In this document: piece after piece, positions 1-10,760 of the stretch
Layout: every line of letters starts with the position of its first letter
Numbering within the stretch: the stretch's first letter is position 1
NCBI GenBank assembly: GCA_029204225.1
Contig: CM055095.1
Location: 31,003,538-31,067,537, forward strand
Origin: Diphasiastrum complanatum
Lineage: Eukaryota; Streptophyta; Lycopodiopsida; Lycopodiales; Lycopodiaceae
DNA length: 64,000 nt
Reading direction: 5' to 3'
Program-made: the position numbers and the translations under genes
The notes under the pieces: generated by a model
Seen by the model: only the letters and a program-made list of their open reading frames with translations
Told to the model about the DNA's origin: nothing
The model's database searches: none

Positions 1-1410
1 AAGATCGAGTTTTCAAGGTGAAGGAAGAAGGTCAACAAGAGAGAAGAAAGCTCTCGATTGCTACCATGCAAGTTATGCCCTTATGAGTGATATCAAAGTG
101 TCATGAGCCAAAAATCTATGAAGAAATCAAGGATTTCAAAAAATGACAAGGGAATGTGGAGGATGAGATGGACTCAATACTAGACATGGTATGTGGGATC
201 TAGTTGATCTTCTAGTTGGAAAGAAACCCATTAGTAACAAATGGGTATACATAACTAAGTTTCATGCTAATGGATCAAATGCAAGACATAGAGCTTATGA
301 GCAAAACAAGGGTATTGACTTTGACAAGACATTTGCTCTTGTGGTTAAGTGGACTGATTTACACTTGATGATCACATTAGCTTTATTTTTTGGTTGAAAT
401 ATCCATCAAATGGACTTGAAGTCAACTTTTTTGAATGGCGATCTAGAAGAAGAAGAAGTCTATATGCTCCAACCACAAGGGTTTACTGTGAAAGGCCACA
501 AAGACAAAGTGTGCAGGTTGTGGAAAGCACTGTATGGTCTAAAACAAGCACCGCAAGTATGGTGTGGTCGCAGTTATTTTCTATTTAATGGTTTTGTGAA
601 CAAACTTTGATCGTAAAAGTTTATGTGCTTACTAGTGATGATAATGTTGCATTGGTTGTGTTGTATATTGATAATATCATCATCATAGAAAAGAATGGGA
701 ACTTAATAAAGTCTATCAAGTCTAGTTTGCATGAGCATTTTGAGATGACTGATATGAATCTAATGCATAATTGAAGCATGGCAAAATGTAGACAATATCA
801 AGATTATGCAAGCAAAATACGCTCGTGAAATTTTAGCAAGATTTCATATGTCTAATTGTAAGCCATTGACTTTGCCTAGTGAAGTTAGTAAGAAAATATC
901 CTGCTTGGATCCATGAGAGTGGTCTAGTTGATTACAAGTACATTATATGACCAACTTATTAGCAGTCCAATTTTGTGATTGTCAACTAGATGAGTATCAA
1001 AACTGATCTTTGTTCTCTTGAGTCCTTTCCAATCCTCAATAAGCACACAATCAACATTACTCATGCAAGACTCCGTCTTAATGAACAAATCATAAAAGGT
1101 AGAAGACTCCTCCTCTTGACTATCTTGCTTATCAAGCACCTCAATTCTATCCAACATAGAATCACTTGATCTACTCTTTTAAGGGACAATAATTTATGCC
1201 TCCCTTGACATTTATACAAATGCTAAAATTCTGAAACACTTCAAATGAGAAATTAGAACTCATCAAATAGTTTTAGGCCTCAAAATAGTCAAGTTGCAAT
1301 TTACTAGCACAATACATTCATAATAGACTTCCAGAATATATGTGTGTGGTTAATCAAGTACATGAGATTGTTTGGCTCAAAGCCTTTTGTATACATCTTG
1401 GCAAAGAACG
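1..1410 (+). pseudogene. Decayed Ty1/copia pol remnant (RT to RNase H)
   Basis: Successive frames give recognisable copia reverse transcriptase blocks: an EEMDSIL-like entry near 140, WDLVDL and KWVY near 190-250, [15 protein letters not shown] near 410, and LYGLKQAP near 530. The YVDD box is changed to YIDN near 665. A degenerate RNase H segment (EIVWLKAF) lies near 1340-1400. Frameshifts and stops occur roughly every 100-200 bases, so no function remains. The remnant runs off the left edge of the window. The short ORF on the opposite strand at 924-1157 is not supported. Confidence 0.8.
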
Positions 1411-2419
1411 ATTATAGCTATATTTTATGAATAGCTCCTCTCCAGATTTAATTGTTCTAATCGCACATACCATCACCTATGTACACTTTACATTTTTTGA
1501 GAAATACTTTTCTTGTCCATTTGTGCGTCCTTCAAAATCACAATTGGTTTATGAAGGGTGGCCTATAGAAATAATGATAGATGTTGCGATGTTGCCATAT
1601 ACATCTGGATGTCCATCAATGTACATATGATTTGCCTTTGTAACTATCTTTCCTTGCATGCGCCTTTCTTCGAATGAACATACATTAGCATTCAAACCAT
1701 ATGTTTGCATCTTCCATTGGTGACAACACAAAGCATGCACTTACCCCAAATGTATTGGGGTCCTCTATATGGCATTAATGTGATGACACTATTCAAGGGA
1801 ACTTCGATGCTCATCAATGAAAATAACCCCAATCTAGTATTTTGAAAACTCTCACAAGGTTTAATTATGTACATATGGCCCCAGTATGAAAATGGTGCCC
1901 TATGTAATAGTAATGATACTATAGAAGACTAACAAGAATATCTATTTCTATCAAAGGGTTTCACTAATGCTTGTAATTTAGTTGAAAGTTTAGACTCAAA
2001 CAAGGAATAATAAACATTTTTAAACCAAATATTGATAGTACGCAATATTTAAAAAACAAATTCATAACGTGTCAAGATGCATCCAAGTCTTGTTCTTTTT
2101 TTTTTCAGAGGAGTAAGGGACATAGAAAGACCAATAAAATGACAAAGTTTACTAGTGGTATGAATAGAATCAATGTGTGGATTGATGGTATGGTCAATAG
2201 AATCTATTAAGTGTGTGGTTGGATGGTCAATAGATTATGTATTTAGTGTGGCTAAAAGGATATCACTGACCACTATATGAGGTCTAAAGTCTTCAAGGTG
2301 AATTGTGGAGGAGTGAACAAGATTAATGTGGGGTCCAAAAGTATCCACATGAGGTGTATATTGACTAGTGACATCATGAATAGCATTATCATTAGCTAGA
2401 GCATCATTGATGCCAAGAA
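1411..2419. other. No gene recognised
   Basis: AT-rich sequence with only short ORFs on both strands that resemble no family I recognise. It probably represents older decayed repeat material between two copia remnants. Confidence 0.5.
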
Positions 2420-2600
2420 AGATCCAAAATCGATGGCTCTGACTTCGACATGGAAGGCAAGACTCATAGCCAAAGGCCCTACTCACAAGTACCAAGAATC
2501 GATTATACAGAGACCTTTAGTCCTATTGTAAAACTTGCATCGATTCAACCTTGTTGGCAGTTGCAGTCTCTATGCACTCTTTTTTCAGTCTATATGATTC
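2420..2600 (+). pseudogene. Short copia RT remnant
   Basis: Broken frames read KARLIAKG, then YTETFSPIVKLASI-like and LLAVAVS. This is the copia RT block normally written ARLVAKG...ETFSPV.K..SIR. It is too short and frameshifted to be functional. It may belong to the same old insertion as the 1-1410 remnant, or to a second one. Confidence 0.7.
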
Positions 2601-2675
2601 TCACACAAACCTAATGCCAAGAATTTGTTTTTTCTGTCATTGTTAAGCACCTTCAAACATGGAATCATCTTGTGA

Positions 2676-2756
2676 CAACTAATGCACAAAGATCAGTGAA
2701 CTAAATGTGCATGTGCCAACTAATACACAAAGATTATGGACAAAATGTGCATTTGC
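2676..2756. repeat. Two-copy tandem repeat, about 41 bp
   Basis: Copies at 2676-2716 and 2717-2756 share a caactaat-cacaaagat start and an aatgtgcat-tgc end, with a few substitutions between them. No coding role is seen. Confidence 0.75.
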
Positions 2757-3063
2757 CAACTATTTCGATCTAAATCTAAATTTAAGCAAAAAAGCTCATA
2801 CTTCAACATTACATCATGGAAGGCCCATATGTCCCTCAGGCCTTGTACCTTTACCTTGGTACAACGGTGCCCTTGGGTAGTCGCCTCCCATGGTGGAAAG
2901 CAAGGTTTTCCAACTCGTAATGGCAAGTGCTTAGATTTTCGTTGTATTATAGAGGCACCGTCAAAAGCAACCTTCAGAAGCATCACAATGTTCATGTAAA
3001 TTTAGAACCAAAATTTTTTGTGAGCATTTTTGTCGTAGGTTTCAAGTGGACAGAGTTATTGTA

Positions 3064-3193
3064 AAATGCGCATGGGGGCAGCCAATGACGGGGGTTGCCA
3101 CATAGCAGCATGCACATTTCGGGTGAAATGTGGAATGTGCATGCTGCTATGCAGTATATGCAATAGCTTGTCATTGGTTGTCCACATGCATGT
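3064..3193. repeat. Long imperfect inverted repeat (fold-back)
   Basis: The inner arms 3101-3118 and 3134-3151 are perfect 18-bp reverse complements around a 15-base loop. Pairing resumes outward: 3068-3087 pairs with 3170-3189, about 17 of 20 positions. The whole could fold into a hairpin of about 125 nt. It could be a small fold-back/MITE-type element or a MIR-like precursor. No target-site duplication is evident, so the class is open. Confidence 0.7.
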
Positions 3194-3658
3194 TCCATAA
3201 AAAAAAAAATTGATTTTTTTTTTTTGTGTGAAAAATGGGAAGACTAAAAAATATTTGAAAAGAAAAACCAGCAATTTGCATTAAACGCGGAAAAAAAATC
3301 GTGAATCTCCCACCCTGGGGCAATGTGCCCTACCCCCTCCCCCCCACCCACAAAAGACACACAAGAACTTCAAAGGGGCATAAGTATATAGTATTACTCT
3401 TGAGCCAATGTATGTTCACCATGTGGCCACACATGCCTACAATGTATAGGGTGAGAATTGTAAGTCTTTAGTTGTGACATTAAGCAATGCATTGTGTGAT
3501 TTTGAGTGGAGAGAGAAGGTATGGTGACATGGAGAGGTAGAAGAGAATAATTTAAAAATATTTTTTGCTAGTTCCAGAGGTTGAAAAAGTCAACCTCCGA
3601 AGGCAGGCCAGCCTCTAGAGGCATATCTTTTGCCATCTAGTAGAAACATGCCCAATCC
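3194..3658. other. Gene-free upstream stretch
   Basis: Contains A-, T- and C-rich runs (poly-A near 3199, C-rich near 3330-3353) and no coding pattern. It lies 5' of the esterase gene and may include distal promoter sequence, but no specific element can be assigned. Confidence 0.4.
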
Positions 3659-3692
3659 GATGATGACACATAGGTGATGATGACACATAGGT
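3659..3692. repeat. 17-bp perfect tandem duplication
   Basis: The unit gatgatgacacataggt occurs at 3659-3675 and again immediately at 3676-3692. It lies upstream of the esterase gene. Confidence 0.85.
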
Positions 3693-3774
3693 CGGAGGTA
3701 GCACTATACCTCCCAAATGTGGCTTGGCCCCACATTTATGGAGGATGCCACTATAGGCAAGGTAGCACCCTTAT

Positions 3775-3777
<3 letters not shown>

Positions 3778-3829
<52 letters not shown>
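3778..3829 (+). repeat. (GA)26 microsatellite in the 5' region of the esterase gene
   Basis: Uninterrupted GA dinucleotides end 104 bases before the esterase start codon. GA/CT tracts near plant transcription starts are known binding sites for BBR/BPC GAGA-binding factors, so a regulatory role is possible. No transcript start can be read from sequence alone. The long SLSLSL/RERERE ORFs across it are artefacts of the repeat. Confidence 0.9.
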
Positions 3830-3831
<2 letters not shown>

Positions 3832-3883
3832 CTTCCATCTCCTCCATATTATTGTAGATAGAGCCTGTCCTCAGAATTGGAGA

Positions 3884-3963
3884 GGAAGGCAACGAGAAAT
3901 ATCATTTTGTGAGCTGATTACCGAGGATCGGCCATGGAAGGCAACAAGAGATATCATTTTGTG
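3884..3963 (+). repeat. 28-bp imperfect duplication spanning the esterase start
   Basis: Bases 3884-3911 are nearly repeated at 3936-3963 (two mismatches). The downstream copy is the start of the esterase coding sequence. The upstream copy lacks the ATG because the ATGG is GAGG there. This looks like a local 52-bp duplication that left an untranslated echo of codons 1-10. Confidence 0.8.
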
Positions 3964-4689
3964 CTTGTGCATGGTCTATCTCACGGTGCATGGTGTTGGT
4001 ACAAGACGATCGATCTGCTGGAGAAAGCTGGGCACAAAGCTACAGCCATTGACCTTGCAGCATGCGGTCTGCATCCTGCCGATCTCACAAGAATCACCTC
4101 TTTTAAGCAGTACAACCAACCGCTCATCGATGTATTGGCTTCTCTTGAACCTTCAGAAAAGGTATCATGTACAATATACACCATCTAAAGCCATTTTTCT
4201 CAAAACAAGAAACATAGGATGTTCTAGTAGTCATGAGTAATTGCAGCACTCTACATATCTCACAGGTAATACTAGTGGGGCACAGCATGGGAGGAGTCAG
4301 CTTGATTGATGCAGCTGGAAGATTTCCAAATAAAATAGCAGTTGCAGTATATGTATCTGCGATGATGCTATTTGGTGGATTCAGAATATCAGAGTACTTG
4401 CAAATGGTAGGCAAAGTACTAATGTTTTTACTTGTTGCCTGATCATCGACATCCGAAACTGGAGCATGAGCTGACAGAACGTGAATTTTTTTGGAAATAC
4501 ACTTCCTAATAGTGCTTAATTCAGGCTGAGATCACTATTTTCTAAGAATGCACTTATTACAGTTAGAGGACGACGCAAAAATCACGACCGAGATGGTGTA
4601 TGGCGAAGATCCCGAGAATCCACTAGTTGGGATGAAGTTTATAGATGATCTTGTACCCAAACATTTATACAATCTGTGTCCTTCTCAGG

Positions 4690-4735
<46 letters not shown>

Positions 4736-5083
4736 GTCTTTCTCTCTCTCTCTATTTTATTTGGTTTCTACCAGCACAAAGTCGTGAATGATGATGGAAC
4801 TGAACAGGACATTGTGCTAAGTGGACTCCTTCGGAGACCATTTCCTTCCTGCTGCTTAAAGGCCGAGATCAAGCATTCAGTGGAGGTAATTGAGTCCGTC
4901 CCCAGAGTATTTGTGAAGCTCGAGAAAGACAATGCCATTCTCGTCTCCATTCAAGATGCAATGATCCGCAAACATCCTCCTGCCCAAGTTTTGAGTTTGA
5001 TCACAGATCACAGTCCTTTCTTTTCCTCACCTAAGGAGCTTAACGACTTACTTTTACAAATCGCCGAAACCTATAATTCCTGA
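3934..5083 (+). CDS. Methylesterase (MES/SABP2-like alpha/beta hydrolase), four exons
   Basis: Exons 3934-4161, 4266-4406, 4563-4688 and 4775-5083 join in phase 0 to give 267 residues. Introns of 104, 156 and 86 bases have GT-AG ends. Length and layout match plant methylesterases (about 260 residues), which hydrolyse methyl esters of salicylate, jasmonate or IAA; hydroxynitrile lyases are close relatives. The oxyanion region FVLVHGLSHGAWCWYK is near residue 10. The nucleophile Ser83 sits in GHSMGG. Asp217 (LEKDNA) and His244 (TDHSPFF) complete the triad. No signal peptide is seen, consistent with a cytosolic enzyme. The start has a favourable context (GCCATGG). No stops or frameshifts occur, so it is probably functional. 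Its substrate cannot be told from sequence. It is the only apparent non-transposon gene in the window. Confidence 0.9.
4694..4755 (+). repeat. CT microsatellite filling esterase intron 3
   Basis: CT dinucleotides with a short cgtctgtctt interruption occupy most of the 86-base intron 3 (4689-4774), just before the acceptor ccag at 4771-4774. The tract acts as an extreme polypyrimidine tract and could affect splicing as its length varies. Confidence 0.85.
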
Positions 5084-5460
5084 AAACGTTTGCTCATTAT
5101 TGTCTCAGAACGTGTTACAGCTACAGCAGCATCTGAGAGAATTCGAATGCAGCGAAGATATAGAATGCATCATCAACAGAGTAAATCAAAAGAGCCTCAG
5201 AAACTGAATGGCTGTAGAATTTGTGATCAGGGTCTACTTTCCGTACCATCTTGCTCCAAATTCCAGTTGTAATTTCACAGCTTATGTTTTTTGATCGAAG
5301 AAATAGATTATCTAAGGAATGGCTATGACATTGGTAGTAGATTTTCTCTAAGATCCTGCATTGTTAGAAGGTTGTGGAATAGAAGTGATAAATTGAAAAA
5401 AAGTTTAGACTAGAATATTTCATCTTAGTTGGTTTCTTAGAACTACCACCATGAAATAAA
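5084..5460 (+). other. Probable 3' untranslated region of the esterase gene
   Basis: Non-coding sequence after the stop codon at 5081-5083. An AATAAA hexamer lies at 5455-5460, about 370 bases downstream, and is a plausible poly(A) signal. The small ORF at 5090-5272 resembles nothing known. Confidence 0.4.
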
Positions 5461-6469
5461 GAAGAATTGGGCTTCAAGTATCATGTGTATATCCAAGAGG
5501 GTTTTCAGTGAGTTAGCTTGATGTCCAAAGTTTCTTTGGTCCTAGGTATCTTTATATTATTTTTAGTTATTAATCTAGATTGCAATTTGCCATGAGGTGT
5601 ATATATAAAGGGGTTATTTAAAAAAATTATTGACGTCCACTTTTCAGATATTTTTTTTGCCTCAAACCATCTTTATATATATGAAATTGGTCATCGTAAT
5701 TTTGATAATGTTTACAGATATTAATGTTTCTATATATTTAAGATCCTTATAAAAAGTGTCTAATGGTTTGTAAATAAAAAAGGCTTGACATTTGAGAAAT
5801 GTTTATGAGATGGAATTGGCTTCAACTATATTGAATATAGGAAAGTAGTGTCTTCACATCATCAAGCCAACATCATGAGATTGCACTAGTGGTCCACAAG
5901 TGTGCCACATTGGCAGTTGTTTTGGTCTTTTCTATCATTAGTTACATTATAGTTCATATTGGTCATTTTAGCATACTTGAAATGTACTCTAATTTACTAA
6001 ATGGCCCCAAGGAGGCCTAAAGTGCCAAGTATTGTGATTAATGTGGACCAAATTCGGGTATGATTGAATTCTATGCCCTCTCTTGAAAGGGGCTTGAGCG
6101 GTTTGCCTACAAGCCTTGGCCTCTTCGTATCTCGAAATTCACTTTTGCATTTCTTTGCTATTACGAATTCAAAACTTGTTCACCTTCTCCCTAAATGACC
6201 CACTCATTCTCATGATCGCTCCTTTTCCTTGAGGAACCTCTCCCGGACAACACGCTCATCATCCTTATTATCCCAGAGATGAGGAATTAAAAGATCGCTA
6301 TGAGCAAGGAACTCCATGATATAAACCATGGATTCTTGCAATAGCCATCCTTCCACCATGTTACCCTCAAGCCTTGCTCTTTGTCTTATGAAGCCTTCCA
6401 ATGTTTCCATGAATCGTTCCAAGGAAAACATCCATCGGCTATCCTCAAAACAATACCTTATACGTTGAT
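5461..6469. other. No gene recognised
   Basis: AT-rich spacer between the esterase and a gypsy remnant. The 93-residue minus ORF at 6210-6491 and its plus-strand overlap do not resemble a family I know. Its right edge overlaps the start of the gypsy integrase. Confidence 0.45.
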
Positions 6470-7513
6470 TGTAGGACAACTTTACAAGCAAGGATTAGAT
6501 GGAATTATCCGACGATGTCTTACTGAAGGTGAAACAATGTCAAGGATACCCACACCTACATAAAGGCCTATAATGTTTGTCAAAAGACAAAAAGTTTTCA
6601 AAAAACCGACTTATAAGCCTTTACACCCTGTCACGACTGATCAAGCCTTCCAAAAATGAAAAATTGATTATGTTGGACCAATTACTCCTATTGCTAGGAA
6701 CACTCAAGCCAGATATATCATAATAGCTATGGACTACTGCACCAAATGGCCTGAAGCTAGAGTTGTTCGCAATGTTGACGCTCGTTCTATCGCAAAATTT
6801 CTTTATGAACAGGCTATTGTTCGCTTCGGATGTCCTCTAGAACTTATCAATGATAGGGGTAAACATCTCCTTGACTCTGTCATAGCAAATCTACTTTCGA
6901 AATTCTTTGTGGTACATCGCAAAAGTTCCTCGTATTATCCCAGGCGGAATCTACAAACAAAATCTTAGTTGGTGTTCTTACCAAAATTGTCGAGTCCAGC
7001 CGATCTGATTGGAAACTAAAACTTCACGTCGCTCTCTAGGCATATCACACTACCCCCAAGAGAGCTACAAGTTTAACTCCTTTCCAACTAGTATATGGCC
7101 AGGAAGCTATCATGCCTATGGAATTCCATATTCCATCCCTACGAGTAGCATATAATCTAGAGCTAGATGATCGATAGATTCTAGCTAATGGATTATTCCA
7201 TCTAGAACAACTTTGTGAAACATGATGGATCAGCATCCATGCTCAACAAGTCCACAAACGTCGATAGAAGGCATGGCATAATCGATCATTAAAACTCAAA
7301 GAGTTCCAGATCGGAGACAAGGTCCTTTTATACCAAACCAAAACTTTTAAGGGCAAACTGAGATTTCCTGGACAAGGACCTTATGTAATTCAAAAGATAT
7401 TTGCCTTTAGATATGTACAACTCCAAACCTACAAGGCGATACTTTAGACACTGTGGTCAATGGAAGCAGACTCAAAAAGTACAACGAACCCTGTTTTTAT
7501 CTTGATATGTACT
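6470..7513 (+). pseudogene. Ty3/gypsy integrase remnant (family H-like)
   Basis: Broken frames follow the same order as the element H integrase at 61118-62210: IRRCLTEGE near 6500, VGPI near 6675, then the core MDYCTKWPEARVV (6729), FGCPLELINDRG (6825) and VVHRKSS (6910). The C-terminal module reads FQIGDKVLLYQTK near 7305 and GKLRFPGQGPYVI near 7350. Part of the zinc-binding region is deleted near 6530-6560. The position expected to hold the catalytic Glu reads QTKS, with Lys. Several stops occur. Sequence upstream of the integrase (RT, RNase H) is missing. Confidence 0.85.
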
Positions 7514-8162
7514 AAGTTGTTTTATTTTCTAATTTTTATTCATTTATTCATGTTTACTGCCTATTGGCCATTTTGACAATTGTTTGGTATATTTCTTTGT
7601 TTTGAATATCAAGATATCATCAGATCAGGAATACAATCTGTCTTTTTCTATGCAACCACAAGATTCATCATTTTTCTGAAGTTTTGATGCACAATCATAT
7701 CAGATAGAATTCGCCTAGACCCATTTTCATTGTGTACGATTCATTTATCACCTTCGCAAATTTCAGTACAAAATCATACCTCTCATAAATAGAAAAAAAT
7801 AATTTTTTCTCATCAGATCCTCATTGACAGAATTCGGTGCTAATTCGCTGAACCTCAGAAAATAATGCACGACTTTTCTGATCCATCTGCGAATTCTGAT
7901 CATGACCTTTTTTTATACTCTCAGACAATTCCACCCATTTTTGTACAAAAAATCACTTATAGGAACTTGCAAGACCCTCAAAAGTAGGCCTCGGAATTTG
8001 TGAACCTCATTGAGAAATCGTAGGCACTGAGGGCGATTATTGGGTGAATTTGCAATTTCCTGACAAAAAACTCTATATATAAGCCTCTCCTATTTCTCCT
8101 GCGAGTAACCTGAAAATTTCCAAAATCTCAAAACCTTCTAGAGCTATTACTCTATTGCTATC
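7514..8162 (+). other. Post-integrase spacer of the gypsy remnant
   Basis: Non-coding sequence with patches matching the post-integrase region of element H, for example CTGCGAATTCTGATCA near 7890 and an ACTGAGG-GA-TTTGGGTGAA-like patch near 8030. A TATATATAAG box at 8074-8083 lies about 85 bases before an ATG at 8163. This could be a promoter for a post-integrase ORF or chance in AT-rich DNA. Confidence 0.4.
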
Positions 8163-8525
8163 ATGGCCTCCAGAGACCCCTCACTCTCACTCAATCGCTG
8201 TAAAGCCTCCAAACCTTATTCTTGCAATAATTCTCAATCTGCATCAAGTATTATTCTGTGGCGCTCACCTTGGCCAAGGATATTTTCACTAATCTTGGCT
8301 TTAATCTCACGTATTTTACTAATTAGCAGAATGAGAGCTTGGTCCGAACGACCTATTCCACTTATTTCGAGGAGTTTCATTCTTTCCGGATAACCTCGAA
8401 GAATGGCAGCTATATTATCATCGACATCTCCCTAGAACATCTACAATCCATTGGCTTTCCTAACCTGGACAAGACGATTCATGGCAAAGGTACCAGCTAT
8501 GATTCAAAATACTTCACGCTACTGA
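8163..8525 (+). pseudogene. Truncated start of a post-integrase gypsy ORF (tentative)
   Basis: Starts MASRDPSLSL and then shifts frame to a hydrophilic stretch ending SYDSKYFTLLI. It is cut off where the copia family A LTR begins at 8526. Its place after integrase plus spacer matches the large ORFs in elements G and H, and the last residues resemble DANYFTKFL of element H. Too short for certainty. Confidence 0.35.
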
Positions 8526-9066
8526 TTGAATGAGTCTGAGAGTCTCCTCAGTGTGAGTTTTTTTACAACGAGTAATGCACATGTATTTATATTGCTACAG
8601 GACAGGCCTTTTGGCCTTTTAATTTTGTAACAGTAGATCTAACCGTTTACGATGGTTGATATTCAAATAGACGCTCTGTTTCTAGGGCCAATGTAATTTT
8701 TGCTCCCAAATATTTCGCGATAGTCTGTCTCTTTGTCACAGCTTCGTGTTTTGCGAATTGTTTTCGACACTTGTCTCTTCGCGACATTTTCGTCTTTCAT
8801 GAATTGTTTGCGACAAATGACAAATTTGAGCTTAAAGAAGAATCCAGAATAATTCGCGAATTGTTCGCGACAGTTTGCGACAGGTGAGTTTTGAACAAGA
8901 AACATAATGTTTCATGACAAAATTCTGGTCGCAGATCTTTCGAGCTTCAACAAGAAACCACGAGCTTCTAGAATTGTTTTGAGTTCGCATTCATTTCTCA
9001 TCCTTTGTCAAGTAAACTATGCACTTTGTTAGTAGAATCGAGATCTGTCTGATCAGGTGTTCTACA
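8526..9066 (-). repeat. Family A 3' LTR (truncated)
   Basis: Matches 13937-14492 of the 5' LTR with many substitutions, so the insertion is old. It ends on the plus strand with TGTTCTACA at 9066, which is the element's TGTAGAACA start. The distal about 280 bases are replaced by gypsy sequence. It contains several TTCGCGA palindromes. Confidence 0.88.
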
Positions 9067-9080
9067 GCTCCCTCTCAAAG
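9067..9080 (-). other. Family A polypurine tract
   Basis: On the minus strand the purine run TTTGAGAGGGAGC immediately precedes the LTR start TGTAGAAC. This is the expected priming site for plus-strand DNA synthesis. Confidence 0.8.
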
Positions 9081-9111
9081 TGGGTAGTTGGATTAACCCC
9101 AATCTTCTTTG

Positions 9112-10724
9112 CTACTTCTCGAACAAAGGTTTACTGAGTGGCTTCATAAAGATACCAACTATCATTTCTTCTATAGGCATGAAGATTGTCTTCAGTATCT
9201 TCTTCTCGACTAAGTCCTGAATTACATGATACTTGATAGCTATGTGCTTCATTTTTGAATGAAATACAGGATCTTTTGTAAGATAGATTGCTAAAGTGTT
9301 ATCCATTAACAAAACATAAGATTCAGAAATAGATTCATCAAATCCTTCCAACATCTGTTTGATCCAGATCAACTCATTTGCCATCTTGGTTGCTGCTACA
9401 TATTCCACTTCACAGGAAGATTGAGCTACTGTTGTTTGCTTCTTGCTTATCCAGAGTATGGATGCGCCAGATACTAGAGTACAACCTCCTGAAATACTTT
9501 TGCTATCATCCTTCATGGATGCCCAGCTTGCATCACTATAAGATTCGATGTGAAATCCAGCTTCCTTCGAATAACGCAGTCCATAGACTTTCGTTTCCTG
9601 GAGATATTGAGTACTCTTTTTGCTAACTTCCAATGCAATGATTCTGGATCCTGATTAAATTGGCTTAGCCTGTTACAAATGCTATATTAGGTCTGGTGTT
9701 GTCTGCAAGATATAACAATGATCCAATCAGCCTATGATAGGGTGTTTTGGCCATTCGCTTCTCTTCCTCGAGAGTCTGCGGACAATCTGCCTTGCTCAGT
9801 ATTGTTTCAGGTATCATGGGAGTATGCACACTTTTGCATTCAAGCATGTTGAAGTTCTCAATGATCTTTTGAGTGTACTTTTGTTGGTGAAGATACAACT
9901 TACCACCTTCAAAGTCTCTTTGGATCTGCAAGCCTAGATAAATTTTTGCTTCTCCTAGGTCAGCGATCTCAAATATTTCAAAAATGTCTCTTTTGACATC
10001 TGAAATTAACTTATCTCTTCTTGAGAAGATAAGTGTGTCATCAACATAGACAGCTAGAATGATTATTTCATTTTGGACATGCTTGATATAGACATTTGAT
10101 TAAGCAAATAGAGGTTTGAAGCCTAAGGAACATAGTGCTTCATCCTTCTTTCTATACCATTGTCTTGCTACTTGTTTCAGACCATAAATGCTTTTATTCA
10201 TGTGACATCCATATTTTGGATATTCTTGGCCTACAAAACCAAGTGGTTGGTCCACAAATAAGTCTTCTTCCAATTTTGCGTGCAAGAAAGCAGTTTTCTC
10301 ATCCACAATACTGCATACACGAATAACAAGTGAATTGATGTATGTTCGGCTACTGGTGAGAAAGTGTCAGTGTAGTCGATTACATACTTCTGTAAAGATT
10401 CTTTAGCAACCAACCTTGCTTTGTATCTGATGTTCTCTCTATCAGGACTATTTTGATCTTGTAGATCCACTTGCATTTGACTAGTTTTCTACCATCAGGT
10501 ATTGGTGCAAGTGTCCATACATTGTTCTTATACATGGGTGACATTTCATCCTTCATTGCCTGAATCCAGTGATCTTTATCTGGTCCATCAACAACTTTCT
10601 CGAATGTTTGAGGTTCGTCAGAGAAACCACAAAATTTGATGGCTGTATTAAAAACATCCTGACTATATCTTTCTAGTGGTTTTTGTTGTCTATCAGATCT
10701 TCTCACAGGTGGTTTCGAGTTCAA
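9112..10724 (-). pseudogene. Family A RT and RNase H
   Basis: Copia RT begins with the linker around 10724 (RRSDRQQKP), followed by KCKWIYKIK, ARLVAKESLQKY, and KTAFLHAKLEEDLFV near 10300. SIYGLKQVARQWYRKK comes next, then a part with stops, then HTPMIPETILS and LIGSLLYL near 9700. The RNase H part (9112-9633) has DASWASMKDDSKSISGG and SSCEVEYVAATKMANELIWI, and ends with the IFMKPLSKPLF tail just before the polypurine tract. At least five frame breaks prevent translation. Confidence 0.88.
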
Positions 10725-10760
10725 TTCTACAGTTTTAGGTACAACCTTTTCTATTGGAAT

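Noticed and set aside
2720-2999. Overlapping ORFs on both strands near 2.7-3.0 kb
   Set aside because: No recognisable family and mutual overlap; treated as chance.
3674-4240. 188-residue ORF overlapping the esterase 5' end
   Set aside because: It reads through the GA tract and exon 1 in the wrong frame; the esterase frame has the family motifs.
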